Assembly: GCA_023381255.1 (NCBI GenBank) | Contig: JAMCTX010000015.1 | Span: 1 to 33,033, forward strand | DNA: 33,033 nt | Direction of reading: 5' to 3' | Source: Nitrososphaerota archaeon | GTDB taxonomy: Archaea; Thermoproteota; Nitrososphaeria; Conexivisphaerales; UBA164 | Part shown: in pieces, positions 8,447-16,084 of the stretch | How positions within the stretch are numbered: the stretch's first letter is position 1 | Layout of the letters: each line of letters opens with the position of its first letter | Notes under the pieces: model-generated | The model's input: only the letters and a program-made list of their open reading frames with translations | Told to the model about the DNA's origin: nothing | Databases searched by the model: none | Made by a program: the position numbers and the translations under genes

Positions 8447-8456
8447 TTTTTATAAA
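8447..8456 (+). promoter_or_regulatory. TATA box of the aldo/keto reductase gene
   Basis: The stretch ttttataaag is centred about 25 nt before the ATG at 8477. That spacing puts the transcription start at or next to the start codon, which suggests a leaderless mRNA. A second A/T run at 8464-8475 lies too close to the ATG to serve. Confidence 0.5.
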
Positions 8457-8476
8457 GCATTTGATTATATATATTT

Positions 8477-9490
8477 ATGAAATACATAAGATTGGGTAAT
8501 AGTGGTACCCTCGTTTCCGCTATTGCGCTGGGAACCATGACCTTCGGTGAAAGAAACGCATGGAAGCTGGGCGGCGTGCCGGTTGAAGAGGCATCAAAAA
8601 TGGTGGGCAGGGCCTATGATGCTGGAATTAATCTTTTCGATACTGCAGATGTATATGATGGTGGGAGGGCGGAGGAGATTCTGGGAGAAGCAGTAAAACC
8701 GTTCAGGGATGAAGTTGTTCTTGCTACAAAAGTGAGGGGAAAAACTGGCACTGGCATAAACGACCAAGGGCTGAGCAGGTATCATATCGCTAGAGCTATC
8801 AAGGAAAGCTTGAGGAGGCTTGGCACAGACAGGGTAGACCTTTACCAGTTTCATGGTTGGGATTCCATTACCCCAGTGGAGGAATCCATAGACGCAATGC
8901 AGGCACTGATAGATGAAGGCCTTGTAATCTATCCGGGAATTTCCAACTTCTCTGCATGGCAAATGGCAGCAACCCAGTCTCTTGCTACTGCCAGGGGTTA
9001 CTCGCACTATGTTTCGGCTCAGATGAACTATTCATTGCTCAACAGGGATATTGAGCATGAAGTGCTTCCGTACTTGAGCTATGCTCAGATGTCACTGCTT
9101 GTATGGAGCCCTCTGCAGGGGGGTTTGCTTTCAGGCAAGTACACAGACCTGAACAGCCCACCCAGAGGAACAAGGCTGGGAGACACGGGTCGGGTTTTTC
9201 CGTATTTTGAAAAAGAGCAATATCCCGCAATACTTGAAAAAATTAACGCCATAGCGAGGGAACAGGGTGTAACAGCAGCTCAAATATCTCTGGCTTGGCT
9301 GATTAATCGCGGATCAATAGTGCTAATAGGAGCCAGGACAAGGGAGCAGCTGGAAGACAACCTCAATGCGGTAAACGTTAACCTAACTCCCGAGCAGGTA
9401 AAGGAGCTAGACGAAGTCAGTGCCCAGCGGGTAATGTATCCGAACTGGATGATACAAAATCAAAATAACGACAGGAAAGCAACTGTTTAG
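8477..9490 (+). CDS. Aldo/keto reductase
   Basis: This 337-residue TIM-barrel NADPH-dependent oxidoreductase belongs to the aldo/keto reductase superfamily. The catalytic tetrad is visible: Asp55 and Tyr60 in F-D-T-A-D-V-Y, Lys85 in L-A-T-K, and His126 in Y-Q-F-H. The coenzyme-binding motif at the C-terminal side appears as I-V-L-I-G-A-R-T-R-E-Q-L near residue 280. Overall it resembles the YajO/Tas-like branch that is common in bacteria and archaea; the physiological substrate cannot be read from sequence. It has its own promoter and is a single-gene unit between sdhD and tRNA-Phe. Confidence 0.92.
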   Translation: MKYIRLGNSGTLVSAIALGTMTFGERNAWKLGGVPVEEASKMVGRAYDAGINLFDTADVYDGGRAEEILGEAVKPFRDEVVLATKVRGKTGTGINDQGLSRYHIARAIKESLRRLGTDRVDLYQFHGWDSITPVEESIDAMQALIDEGLVIYPGISNFSAWQMAATQSLATARGYSHYVSAQMNYSLLNRDIEHEVLPYLSYAQMSLLVWSPLQGGLLSGKYTDLNSPPRGTRLGDTGRVFPYFEKEQYPAILEKINAIAREQGVTAAQISLAWLINRGSIVLIGARTREQLEDNLNAVNVNLTPEQVKELDEVSAQRVMYPNWMIQNQNNDRKATV

Positions 9491-9597
9491 ATAGTAGCTT
9501 TAGAGGAAGACTTCACCAGCCGTTGCTAGCATTTTTATGGTGGTTTTCAGCGCATACACATTAATGAGAGATCAGCCGGGCAAAACGAGAAACCAAA

Positions 9598-9608
9598 AAT
9601 TTATATAA
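9598..9608 (+). promoter_or_regulatory. TATA box of tRNA-Phe
   Basis: The A/T element aatttatataa ends 23 nt before the first base of the tRNA, the usual distance for an archaeal TBP site. It is the only such element in the 140-nt gap after the aldo/keto reductase. Confidence 0.5.
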
Positions 9609-9631
9609 CCTACCTAGAATGTAGAGCAAGA

Positions 9632-9718
9632 GCCGCGGTAGCTCAGCCTGACGAAAGGGCTAAGGAGAGCATCCGGCTGAAGACCGGAGTGTCGCCAGTT
9701 CAAACCTGGCCCGCGGCA
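9632..9718 (+). tRNA. tRNA-Phe (GAA) with a 13-nt D-loop intron
   Basis: The acceptor stem pairs 9632-9638 with 9711-9717, with discriminator A at 9718. The anticodon stem is 9672-9676 with 9684-9688, enclosing the loop CTGAAGA and anticodon GAA. The T arm is 9694-9698 with 9706-9710 around TTCAAAC. The D stem pairs gctc (9641-9644) with gagc (9667-9670), but the enclosed loop is 22 nt, far too long. Removing 9651-9663 leaves the standard archaeal D-arm GCTCAGCCTGGGAGAGC and a 74-nt tRNA. The insert ends form a bulge-helix-bulge: helix AGCC (9645-9648) with GGCT (9658-9661), and 3-nt bulges TGA (9649-9651) and AAG (9662-9664). This is the substrate shape of the archaeal splicing endonuclease. 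CCA is not encoded. Confidence 0.93.
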
Positions 9719-9857
9719 TAATAGTATTAACAAGACATTAAGCATTAGGAGTTTTCCGCTAAAGCGTCGAAACTTTCTGAGATCTATAAACCAGAAGTTA
9801 TTCAATAAATATAATGGGAACGTTTTTATTGCTGTTCAAAATTATATAATTTATAAA

Positions 9858-10673
9858 ATGGCCATAATATCCTACAGCTTCCTGATTTCGATTTTTATAC
9901 TGTTAATAATATTAATTATATTTCTAAGCGGGATTCACATTTTAAGGGAGTGGGAACGCGCTCCTGTGCTTACGCTTGGAAGGTTTGTTGGGATAAAGGG
10001 GCCAGGCATAATATATGTGATTCCGTTTGTATCTAAGATACCGGTTAAAATATCGTTAAGGCTTCAAGTTTATTCCTTTAGAACAGAGCAATCCCTTACA
10101 AAAGACAACGTGCCGGTAGATGTGGATGCTGTGATGTACCTGATGCCTGTTGATGTGCAAAAAAGCGTTTTGAATGTGGAAAACTATGCGGCAGCCACTG
10201 AATACGCAGCCCAGACAACCTTGAGAGAAGTCATTGGTCAGACCATATTTGACGAGCTTCTGAGTGAAAGGGAAAAGATAGGAGCTAAGGCTAGGGAAAT
10301 AATTGACGAAAAGACCGAATCCTGGGGAGTAAAGGTAACTGCAGTGGAAATTAGGGACATAAAGATACCTTCCGCACTGCAGGAAGCCATGTCAAGGCAG
10401 GCTCAGGCTGAAAGGGAAAGAAGGGCTAGGGTAACACTGGCACTTGCTGAAGTTCAGGCGGCTGAAAAGATGGTTCAGGCGGCGGATCTTTACAAGGACA
10501 ATGACCGGGCCTTCCAGCTAAGGTGGATGAACATGCTGTATGAATTCGGGCTCCAGTCAAAGGGAACCTTGATAATGATACCCACAAATATACCGCCCGC
10601 AGGGGTTGCTCCATTGGGAATATACAACATAGAGGACGTTCTTAAAGAAAAGAAAAAGAGCGAAAATAAATGA
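9858..10673 (+). CDS. SPFH/band 7 (stomatin-like) membrane protein
   Basis: This 271-residue protein has one N-terminal transmembrane helix (about residues 5-26) followed by the stomatin start R-E-W-E-R-A-P-V-L-T-L-G-R. The SPFH domain then continues with D-N-V-P-V-D-V-D-A and G-V-K-V-T-A-V-E-I-R-D-I at about residues 158-170. A charged coiled-coil-rich segment (Q-A-Q-A-E-R-E-R-R-A-R) follows. Stomatin-like proteins oligomerise in membranes and organise or protect membrane protein complexes. Its stop overlaps the ATG of an NfeD-family gene, the classical stomatin/STOPP operon of archaea, in which the partner protease cleaves the stomatin C terminus. Confidence 0.94.
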   Translation: MAIISYSFLISIFILLIILIIFLSGIHILREWERAPVLTLGRFVGIKGPGIIYVIPFVSKIPVKISLRLQVYSFRTEQSLTKDNVPVDVDAVMYLMPVDVQKSVLNVENYAAATEYAAQTTLREVIGQTIFDELLSEREKIGAKAREIIDEKTESWGVKVTAVEIRDIKIPSALQEAMSRQAQAERERRARVTLALAEVQAAEKMVQAADLYKDNDRAFQLRWMNMLYEFGLQSKGTLIMIPTNIPPAGVAPLGIYNIEDVLKEKKKSENK

Positions 10674-11947
10674 AGGCTCTACTGCCTTTAATTTTTGTTC
10701 TGGCTCTGCTGCCCATAGCAATGCCGGTTCATGCTCAGGGGCAGCCCAAACTTATTGTAGTTAATTTTGATTATTCAGTAAATGCTGGTTCCTCTAGCAT
10801 GATGAATAATGTAGTTCAGCAAGCTCAGGGATACCATTCCAAGTACGTGCTTATAGTAATGAATTCACCAGGGGGTTACCTTTCAGACATGATGACAATA
10901 CTTGATGACATTTCTGTATTGAACCAATCGGGAATAGCGGTTTATACTTATGTTCCACCTAATGCACTGGCAGCGTCTGCCGCCAGCTACATAGCAATGG
11001 CGTCAAACCAAATAATCATGGGTCCAGGTTCAGAGATAGGGCCGTCAACTCCTATAGTAGTGGGCGGCAGCGAGCTTGAGCAGAACCATACAGAGGATGC
11101 AATGCTTAGCTTGATGCAGGGGGAGGCTAGAGCTTGGGGCAGAAACATGACAGCTGTATATAACATGGTCATCAACGACAAGGCGTATTCATACAGCCAG
11201 GCCTTGAACAGCCACATAGCCGAAAAGACTGCATCAACCTTAGCGCAGGCGCAGCAGGAGTTGAACCTTTCTGGAGTACCCAGCATTACTATCAGCGAAA
11301 ATTACTACGACCAATTCCTCGGCGTCCTTAGTAACACTACCCTTGACGGCCTGTTTATCCTTTTAGGCATGATATTGATAGCCCTGGATTTTATTCATCC
11401 AACTATAATAATGTCTATTATTGGTATATTCACGCTAGTTCTGGGGCTAGTGGGTGCAGAAATAATAGGGGCATCTTTTATAGGCATTGCACTTCTTTTG
11501 ATATCAGCCGCGCTGTTAATAATTGAAATCAAATCCGGTCACGGCCTTGCATTTTTTGCAGCCATAATTATAGGTGCGTTAGGTGTATACATGCTTGCTC
11601 AGGGCATAGCATTTTCCCCTTCGCCTTATGGGGCTGATACATATGCGGAGCTTGGGGCTGTTATTGCAGCTGGCGGGCTTATGGCGTTATATATTAGGCA
11701 TATAATAGGTTCAATTAGAAAGAAGGATTATGTTGGGGCCGGCGCGCTGATTGGCAAGGAAGCTAAGGTTATAACGGAGCTTAACCCTGACGGTGAAGTT
11801 TCCTTGGAAGGCGTAAAGTGGAAAGCGGTATGCAGCAATGGAACTGTAAAAAATAACAGCAAAGTGAAAGTGATAGGCGTAAGGGGGCTTACACTATACG
11901 TTGAACCGATATCCGGCGAAGATACAAAAGCCAACCAAACAAGTTAA
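10670..11947 (+). CDS. NfeD-family membrane-bound protease-like protein
   Basis: This 425-residue protein has a cleavable-looking signal peptide (residues 1-22, ending V-H-A-Q). A ClpP-like domain (about 25-210) contains N-S-P-G-G at 65-69 and the nucleophile region A-A-S-A-A-S-Y at 101-107. Four or five transmembrane helices follow (about 225-350), then a C-terminal OB-fold NfeD domain (about 360-415). Such proteins are the proteolytic partners of stomatins, and the ATGA overlap with the SPFH gene supports that. The catalytic Lys of the Ser/Lys dyad, expected some 17 residues before G-R-N, appears to be His140 here. Protease activity is therefore uncertain. Confidence 0.9.
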   Translation: MKALLPLIFVLALLPIAMPVHAQGQPKLIVVNFDYSVNAGSSSMMNNVVQQAQGYHSKYVLIVMNSPGGYLSDMMTILDDISVLNQSGIAVYTYVPPNALAASAASYIAMASNQIIMGPGSEIGPSTPIVVGGSELEQNHTEDAMLSLMQGEARAWGRNMTAVYNMVINDKAYSYSQALNSHIAEKTASTLAQAQQELNLSGVPSITISENYYDQFLGVLSNTTLDGLFILLGMILIALDFIHPTIIMSIIGIFTLVLGLVGAEIIGASFIGIALLLISAALLIIEIKSGHGLAFFAAIIIGALGVYMLAQGIAFSPSPYGADTYAELGAVIAAGGLMALYIRHIIGSIRKKDYVGAGALIGKEAKVITELNPDGEVSLEGVKWKAVCSNGTVKNNSKVKVIGVRGLTLYVEPISGEDTKANQTS

Positions 11948-11949
11948 TA

Positions 11950-12315
11950 TTGCATAGAATCAAATGTTGTCGCATGGAAGGAAGCAAGGTTAGCCAGTGG
12001 GTTGAAATAACGGGGGATGGAATTTATGAACTGACATTTGCCAGAGACCACCTTAACGGCATTGGGATAGTGCACGGGGGGATACTCTGCCTGTTTTTTG
12101 ATGAAATAATGGGCAGCCTGATAGATGGCAGTGCAGTAACCGTCAATCTGAATGTCGATTTTATGGAACCAGCACTGGAAGGCAAGGCCCAAGCTACGGC
12201 AAAAATAGATAGAGCAGGCAAGGACCTGATTTTTACCCACGCGGAGATCATTCAGGGCAAAAAACTGGTGGCCAGAGCCAGCGGAACCTATTTTAGGCTT
12301 CAAAAACCTTTTTGA
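11950..12315 (+). CDS. PaaI-type hotdog thioesterase
   Basis: This is a 121-residue single hotdog domain. The central motif H-L-N-G-I-G-I-V-H-G-G-I, followed by D-E-I-M-G, matches the PaaI/YdiI acyl-CoA thioesterase family; the Asn/His/Gly-Gly loop and the following acidic residue form the active site. A second half with V-N-L-N-V-D-F-M-E-P-A and A-R-A-S-G-T-Y-F completes the fold. The substrate is an unknown acyl-CoA. The TTG at 11950, 2 nt after the NfeD stop, gives a normal N-terminal length; the ATG at 11974 is an alternative. It sits between the stomatin pair and the GINS gene and may be co-transcribed with either. Confidence 0.88.
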   Translation: MHRIKCCRMEGSKVSQWVEITGDGIYELTFARDHLNGIGIVHGGILCLFFDEIMGSLIDGSAVTVNLNVDFMEPALEGKAQATAKIDRAGKDLIFTHAEIIQGKKLVARASGTYFRLQKPF

Positions 12316-12338
12316 GCAGCAAATAATCATTATGGTGC

Positions 12339-12896
12339 ATGCAGGACCTTATTAATCTGGTTTCTGAGGCAACACAAAAGGAGGTCAACAGCCCCGCAAT
12401 GGCCAAGCTGCCTCAGGATTTTTACGGGATAGTTGCAATGAGGTTAAAGCAACTCAAGCTGATTGAGTCAACAGCAACATCTGAGTTAACCAGGCAGGCT
12501 GCCCATGAGCTGCGAAGCATTGTATCTGATATAATTGATGAGTTGATAAACATCAGGCTGAGAAAATTTCTATCTCTAAAGCTGCAGGGGGAGCCTGTAG
12601 ACCTTGATGAGTATGAAACATCGATGGCAAAGCAAATAATATCAGCAATAAATGAATCTGATGCGTTCAAGTCAAAATTAAAGGATGGTCTCATAAAAGA
12701 GTTGCAAAACCAGTACAAGCAGGCAGAAACATTCTACTCACTCGTCATGTTTAAGAACAATATGGATAAATTTGTTGGGGTTGATATAAAGGACTACGGG
12801 CCGTTCAATGAGGGAGACATCTCAATGATCCCGGAAGAAAATGCAAAAATATTAATAGACAAGGGATTAGTGATAAGGGTGGGAGAATTATTATGA
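12339..12896 (+). CDS. GINS complex subunit (Gins51/Gins15-type)
   Basis: This 185-residue protein has a long helical N-terminal domain (about residues 1-130) and a small C-terminal beta domain beginning near K-F-V-G-V-D, with Y-G-P-F-N-E-G-D and an ending helix-strand I-L-I-D-K-G-L-V. This A-then-B order and the C-terminal signature fit the Sld5/Psf1-like subunit of archaeal GINS, which joins MCM and Cdc45/RecJ in the replicative helicase. Sequence conservation in GINS is low, so the call rests mainly on the C-terminal domain and on context: it is translationally coupled to L44e (4-nt overlap). Confidence 0.82.
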   Translation: MQDLINLVSEATQKEVNSPAMAKLPQDFYGIVAMRLKQLKLIESTATSELTRQAAHELRSIVSDIIDELINIRLRKFLSLKLQGEPVDLDEYETSMAKQIISAINESDAFKSKLKDGLIKELQNQYKQAETFYSLVMFKNNMDKFVGVDIKDYGPFNEGDISMIPEENAKILIDKGLVIRVGELL

Positions 12897-13183
12897 AAAT
12901 AGTTAGCGTTGTAAAGAGGTATTGCCCCAAGTGCCGTAATTATACTGAGCACGAGGTTTCACAGTACAGAAAGGGAAAGGAAAGAAGTATGAGCCTTGGT
13001 GCAAGGTACCACGAAGAAGTTAAAAAGGGATATGGCGGACAAAAATACCCCGAACTAAAAAGAACTTCCAAGACAACAAAAAAGGTAACGCTGCGTTATA
13101 AATGCAAGAAATGCGGGTACACAGTTGTCAAAAAAGGCATGAGACTCAGAAAGCTTGAAATAGTTGAACAGGTGAGCAAGTGA
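12893..13183 (+). CDS. rpl44e: Ribosomal protein L44e (eL42)
   Basis: This 96-residue basic protein of the large subunit lies near the E site. The zinc ribbon is complete, with C-P-K-C at residues 11-14 and C-K-K-C at 71-74. The S-L-G-A-R-Y, K-G-Y-G-G-Q and K-T-T-K-K-V-T-L-R-Y blocks are typical of L44e. The ATG overlaps the GINS stop, and the stop overlaps the possible GTG start of S27e. The pairing L44e-S27e-aIF2-alpha-Nop10 is a conserved archaeal gene string and supports every member. Confidence 0.97.
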   Translation: MKIVSVVKRYCPKCRNYTEHEVSQYRKGKERSMSLGARYHEEVKKGYGGQKYPELKRTSKTTKKVTLRYKCKKCGYTVVKKGMRLRKLEIVEQVSK

Positions 13184-13188
13184 TAACC

Positions 13189-13389
13189 ATGTCCCCAAAA
13201 GTCAAACAGCTTATATTGACCCCCAGCAGCGCCTTCTACAAGGTCAAGTGCACAAAGTGCGGTATGGAATCAATAATATATTCTTACTCAACAACCAAAG
13301 TCAAATGCGAGGGATGCGGCGAAATTCTCGCTGCCCCAACCGGCGGCAAAGCAAAGATATATGGCGAGATAATTAAAAGGCTAGATTGA
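13189..13389 (+). CDS. rps27e: Ribosomal protein S27e
   Basis: This 66-residue zinc-ribbon protein of the small subunit has C-T-K-C at residues 21-24 and C-E-G-C at 40-43, and ends with the usual A-P-T-G-G-K-A block. The ATG at 13189 is chosen because M-S-P-K-V-K is a normal S27e opening; a GTG at 13180 overlapping the L44e stop would add three residues. Its TGA stop shares its last base with the ATG of aIF2-alpha. Confidence 0.96.
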   Translation: MSPKVKQLILTPSSAFYKVKCTKCGMESIIYSYSTTKVKCEGCGEILAAPTGGKAKIYGEIIKRLD

Positions 13390-14150
13390 TGAGCGTTCAG
13401 GCGTTTCCAGAAATAGGCGAAGTAATTTTAGCAACGATAGAGGACGTCTCATCTTCGGGTGCGTGGGTTACGCTTGATGAATACGGCGGGCTGAAGGCGT
13501 TCCTCCCAGAAAACGAGATTTTAAGAAGCATGGTAAAAAACATAGACAGAGCGCTTAAACCCAAGCAGAAAATTGTTGTAAAGGTTGTCAAGGTTGACAG
13601 GTCAAAGTTTGATGTAGATGTTTCGCTAAAGCAGCTGACACAGGAGGAGCAAAGGATAAAGCTAATCGAATTAAAGAAATCCAAGTGGGCTGAAAGTGTA
13701 ATAAACATCGCCGCACAAAAGCTTGGAAGGAAAAGCGCAGAAAAGGAAACAAAGTTAATAGCTGAAAAATTTGATGGGCTTTATAACGGGCTCGAACGAA
13801 TTGTAAAAGAGGGTCCAGAGCTTATTGTTGATCTGGGCATAGACCAGCAATTCGCAGAAACGCTGTGCAAGCTATCGGCGGAGAGGATAAAGCAACCCAC
13901 GGTAAAAGTTTCAAAGGTATTTGAAATTTATAGCCAGCAACCGGAAGGGATTGAGGTTGTAAAAAAGGTGCTTACAAAGGCCAAAGAGAACTCGGACAGC
14001 AGAGTGGAGATACAGTATATAAGCGCACCCAAGTATAGAATAACCTGCTATGCAAATAACTATAAGGAAGCAGAAAAGAATCTAAAAAAAATATTCCTTG
14101 GGATAGAGAAAAATATTGATGGCAAAGGGAATTTCCGGGTTGCGGAATAA
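13389..14150 (+). CDS. Translation initiation factor aIF2 subunit alpha
   Basis: This is the alpha subunit of the heterotrimer that delivers initiator tRNA to the archaeal ribosome. From the ATG at 13389 it has 253 residues. An N-terminal S1 RNA-binding domain (about residues 7-82) shows G-E-V-I-L-A-T-I-E-D-V and V-K-V-D-R-S-K-F-D-V-D-V-S-L-K. A helical middle domain (about 90-170) and a C-terminal alpha/beta domain (about 175-250) that binds aIF2-gamma follow. A TTG at 13386 is also possible but adds only one residue. It is coupled to S27e upstream and followed after 2 nt by nop10. Confidence 0.95.
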   Translation: MSVQAFPEIGEVILATIEDVSSSGAWVTLDEYGGLKAFLPENEILRSMVKNIDRALKPKQKIVVKVVKVDRSKFDVDVSLKQLTQEEQRIKLIELKKSKWAESVINIAAQKLGRKSAEKETKLIAEKFDGLYNGLERIVKEGPELIVDLGIDQQFAETLCKLSAERIKQPTVKVSKVFEIYSQQPEGIEVVKKVLTKAKENSDSRVEIQYISAPKYRITCYANNYKEAEKNLKKIFLGIEKNIDGKGNFRVAE

Positions 14151-14152
14151 AT

Positions 14153-14311
14153 TTGGCTAAATATATTAAAAAATGCCAGAAATGCGGGAGGTACACCATA
14201 TTTGATGTTTGCCCCAAGTGCGGAGCAAATACAAGAATAGCTCACCCCCCAAGCTTTTCGGTAAATGACAAATATTTAAGGTTCAGGATTTCCAAAAGCA
14301 GCTCCAATTGA
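14153..14311 (+). CDS. nop10: H/ACA RNP protein Nop10
   Basis: A 52-residue ORF starts at TTG 14153, 2 nt after the aIF2-alpha stop, and ends at TGA 14309-14311. It reads K-Y-I-K-K-C-Q-K-C-G-R-Y-T, then C-P-K-C, then A-H-P-P-S-F-S and Y-L-R-F-R. Two CxxC pairs (Cys8/11 and Cys20/23) form the zinc ribbon, and the A-H-P-P-x-F motif is diagnostic of Nop10. Nop10 binds Cbf5 in the H/ACA complex that makes pseudouridine in rRNA. Its size makes it easy to miss in automated gene calling, but the family match and the operon position are clear. Confidence 0.95.
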   Translation: MAKYIKKCQKCGRYTIFDVCPKCGANTRIAHPPSFSVNDKYLRFRISKSSSN

Positions 14312-14422
14312 TACAGCTATTGCAAAAAAATTGAAATTAAACATAATAACTATGAATATTTTTTTAAAAATTTAAAATTCCAAGTTAATGCGTTTGATTT
14401 ATATTTAAAAAACAGCACAATG

Positions 14423-14432
14423 ATTATATATC
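14423..14432 (+). promoter_or_regulatory. TATA box of the superoxide dismutase gene
   Basis: The element attatatatc is centred about 27 nt before the ATG at 14455, consistent with a leaderless transcript. The rest of the 143-nt gap after nop10 is very A/T-rich and shows nothing else that I can support. Confidence 0.55.
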
Positions 14433-14454
14433 AATATTTTAACTATATTAGCAA

Positions 14455-15078
14455 ATGACAAGCGAAGTTTCTTTTAAAAAATATGAACTTCCACCATTGC
14501 CATACAAGGTTGATGCACTTGAACCATACATAAGCTCGGGCATAATAGATGTTCATTATAACGGCCATCATAAGGGATATGTAAATGGAGCAAATACAAC
14601 AATGGATAAACTTGAAAAAATACTCAAAGGTGAGGCCGCAGGATATGATATGCAGGGCGTTCTCAAGAATCTAACATTCAACACCAACGGTCATAAGTTG
14701 CATTCAATTTACTGGTATAATATGGCACCAGCTGGAAAGGGGGGCGGAAAGCCAGGCGGAAAGCTGGCAGATCTGATAAACTCACAATATGGTGGGTTCG
14801 ATAAGTTCAAAGTAATATTTACTGAAGCGCAAAAATCTTTGCCTGGAACAGGGTGGACTGCGCTGTATTATGACACTGAATCAAAGAACCTGATGCTTAT
14901 GACAATAGAGAACCACTTTAACAACCACTTTGCAGAACTGCCAATTGTTTTAATAGTTGATGAGTTCGAACACGCATATTACCTTCAGTACAAGAACAAC
15001 AGAAACGCATATCTTGATGCTTGGTGGAATCTGGTTAATTGGGACGACGCCGATAAGAGGCTGTCTAAGTATCTGTAA
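14455..15078 (+). CDS. sod: Fe/Mn superoxide dismutase
   Basis: This 207-residue enzyme converts superoxide to oxygen and hydrogen peroxide, and points to oxygen exposure. The metal ligands are all present: His34 (V-H-Y-N-G-H-H), His83 (K-L-H-S-I-Y-W), Asp169 and His173 (D-E-F-E-H-A-Y-Y). Tyr42 of the H-H-K-G-Y motif is in place. D-E-F-E-H replaces the more usual D-V-W-E-H, a mild variant next to the metal. Whether iron or manganese is used cannot be decided here. The last 14 bases overlap the 3' end of the convergent asparagine-synthetase-like gene. Confidence 0.96.
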   Translation: MTSEVSFKKYELPPLPYKVDALEPYISSGIIDVHYNGHHKGYVNGANTTMDKLEKILKGEAAGYDMQGVLKNLTFNTNGHKLHSIYWYNMAPAGKGGGKPGGKLADLINSQYGGFDKFKVIFTEAQKSLPGTGWTALYYDTESKNLMLMTIENHFNNHFAELPIVLIVDEFEHAYYLQYKNNRNAYLDAWWNLVNWDDADKRLSKYL

Positions 15079-16084
15079 ACAATTCATTTAATTTTTTATC
15101 AACAATTTTTTGAATTCCACTGCCGTACTGAAATGCCTTTTTTTTAGATTTTATGAGTTCTTCAGGCAACCCAGCCATTGAGGCCATTGCCCTAAGACCA
15201 CTTTTATCAATCCTGTAATCTGGAGGCAGCCCAAGCGCAAGATTTGCAAATGGTCTGGAAGCATAGGGAAATACGGGAACCGTGCCCCCGGAGAGAATTG
15301 CCAGCGCATCCCTTTGAAAATTAGCGTTGAGGAAGTCCTCCAATAAAACAGAGGCGAGCCTATCTTTGCTGACATTTCTGTATCTTGAGTAACCCCCAAA
15401 AAGTTCGTCCGCCATTTGTCCGGTTACTAGCCATTCTGCTCCTAGCTCCCTGGCTTTTTTTGATGCAATTGCAAAGCCGGTTGCAAGCGAATAATCCATC
15501 ACGGTTCTTGAAAATGGGGATACAGCTCTGACGGTATCCACCACAGGTTCAGGAAATACAACCTCATGGTCAAGCCCTAGTAAGCTGGCGCTCTTTTTTG
15601 CTCTGACCACATCGTAGCTAGTTTCTGTACCAACCGTTATCAGCACAGGGTCTTTTTTTCTGAGTAGCCAGGAGATAAGTGAACTGTCAAGGCCGCCTGA
15701 AAACGCCACAGCAATCCTTCCATTTATGCTGCCGATAAACGAAGAAAGTTCAGCAAGCAGATGCCCAAGACCGCGGCTGGGCAGTGGAACAAATTTATCT
15801 AATTGATTAAAGGCGATTCTATTTTTGCTGTAAACAATCATGGAACCGCCTTTAAACCGCGGCATTGATTGGATACCTAGCAATGAAAAGCCAAAGGCTT
15901 GGGTGGGGTCAGTAGCATATATGCAAGCATCTTTGCTGGCTGCTTTGATTGCAAACTGCCCTTTTTCCAAACGCAAAGCCTCCTGAAGTTCATCGAAAGT
16001 AATTTCATCTATTAAATGCACTAGTGTGGTGGGTCCTCCATAAAGCCTGGATATGATGAATTTATCCTCAGACTCTCTTGGCAA
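15065..16084 (-). CDS. Asparagine synthetase-like protein without a glutaminase active site
   Basis: This 339-residue protein has an AsnB-type synthetase domain. It contains the PP-loop S-G-G-L-D-S-S at residues 129-135 and [11 protein letters not shown] at 222-232, which activate a carboxylate with ATP. The N-terminal ~100 residues look like a shortened remnant of the glutamine amidotransferase domain (A-T-D-P, then fold-like strands). The catalytic Cys at position 2 is absent (M-P-R-E). It may use free ammonia, or act on a different substrate as related archaeal and antibiotic-synthesis proteins do. It overlaps the 3' end of hel308 by 17 nt and is probably co-transcribed with it. Confidence 0.85.
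   Translation of the reverse strand: MPRESEDKFIISRLYGGPTTLVHLIDEITFDELQEALRLEKGQFAIKAASKDACIYATDPTQAFGFSLLGIQSMPRFKGGSMIVYSKNRIAFNQLDKFVPLPSRGLGHLLAELSSFIGSINGRIAVAFSGGLDSSLISWLLRKKDPVLITVGTETSYDVVRAKKSASLLGLDHEVVFPEPVVDTVRAVSPFSRTVMDYSLATGFAIASKKARELGAEWLVTGQMADELFGGYSRYRNVSKDRLASVLLEDFLNANFQRDALAILSGGTVPVFPYASRPFANLALGLPPDYRIDKSGLRAMASMAGLPEELIKSKKKAFQYGSGIQKIVDKKLNELFTDT

Noticed and set aside
9645-9666. Reading the long D-loop of tRNA-Phe as a decayed pseudogene
   Set aside because: Every other stem and the conserved T-loop are perfect, and the insertion has an exact bulge-helix-bulge giving a standard tRNA after removal.
9751-9773. A weak hairpin (GTTTTC-CGC-TAAA-GCG-TC-GAAAC) downstream of tRNA-Phe
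   Set aside because: The stem is broken by bulges and no T-run follows, so it cannot be supported as a terminator or RNA gene.
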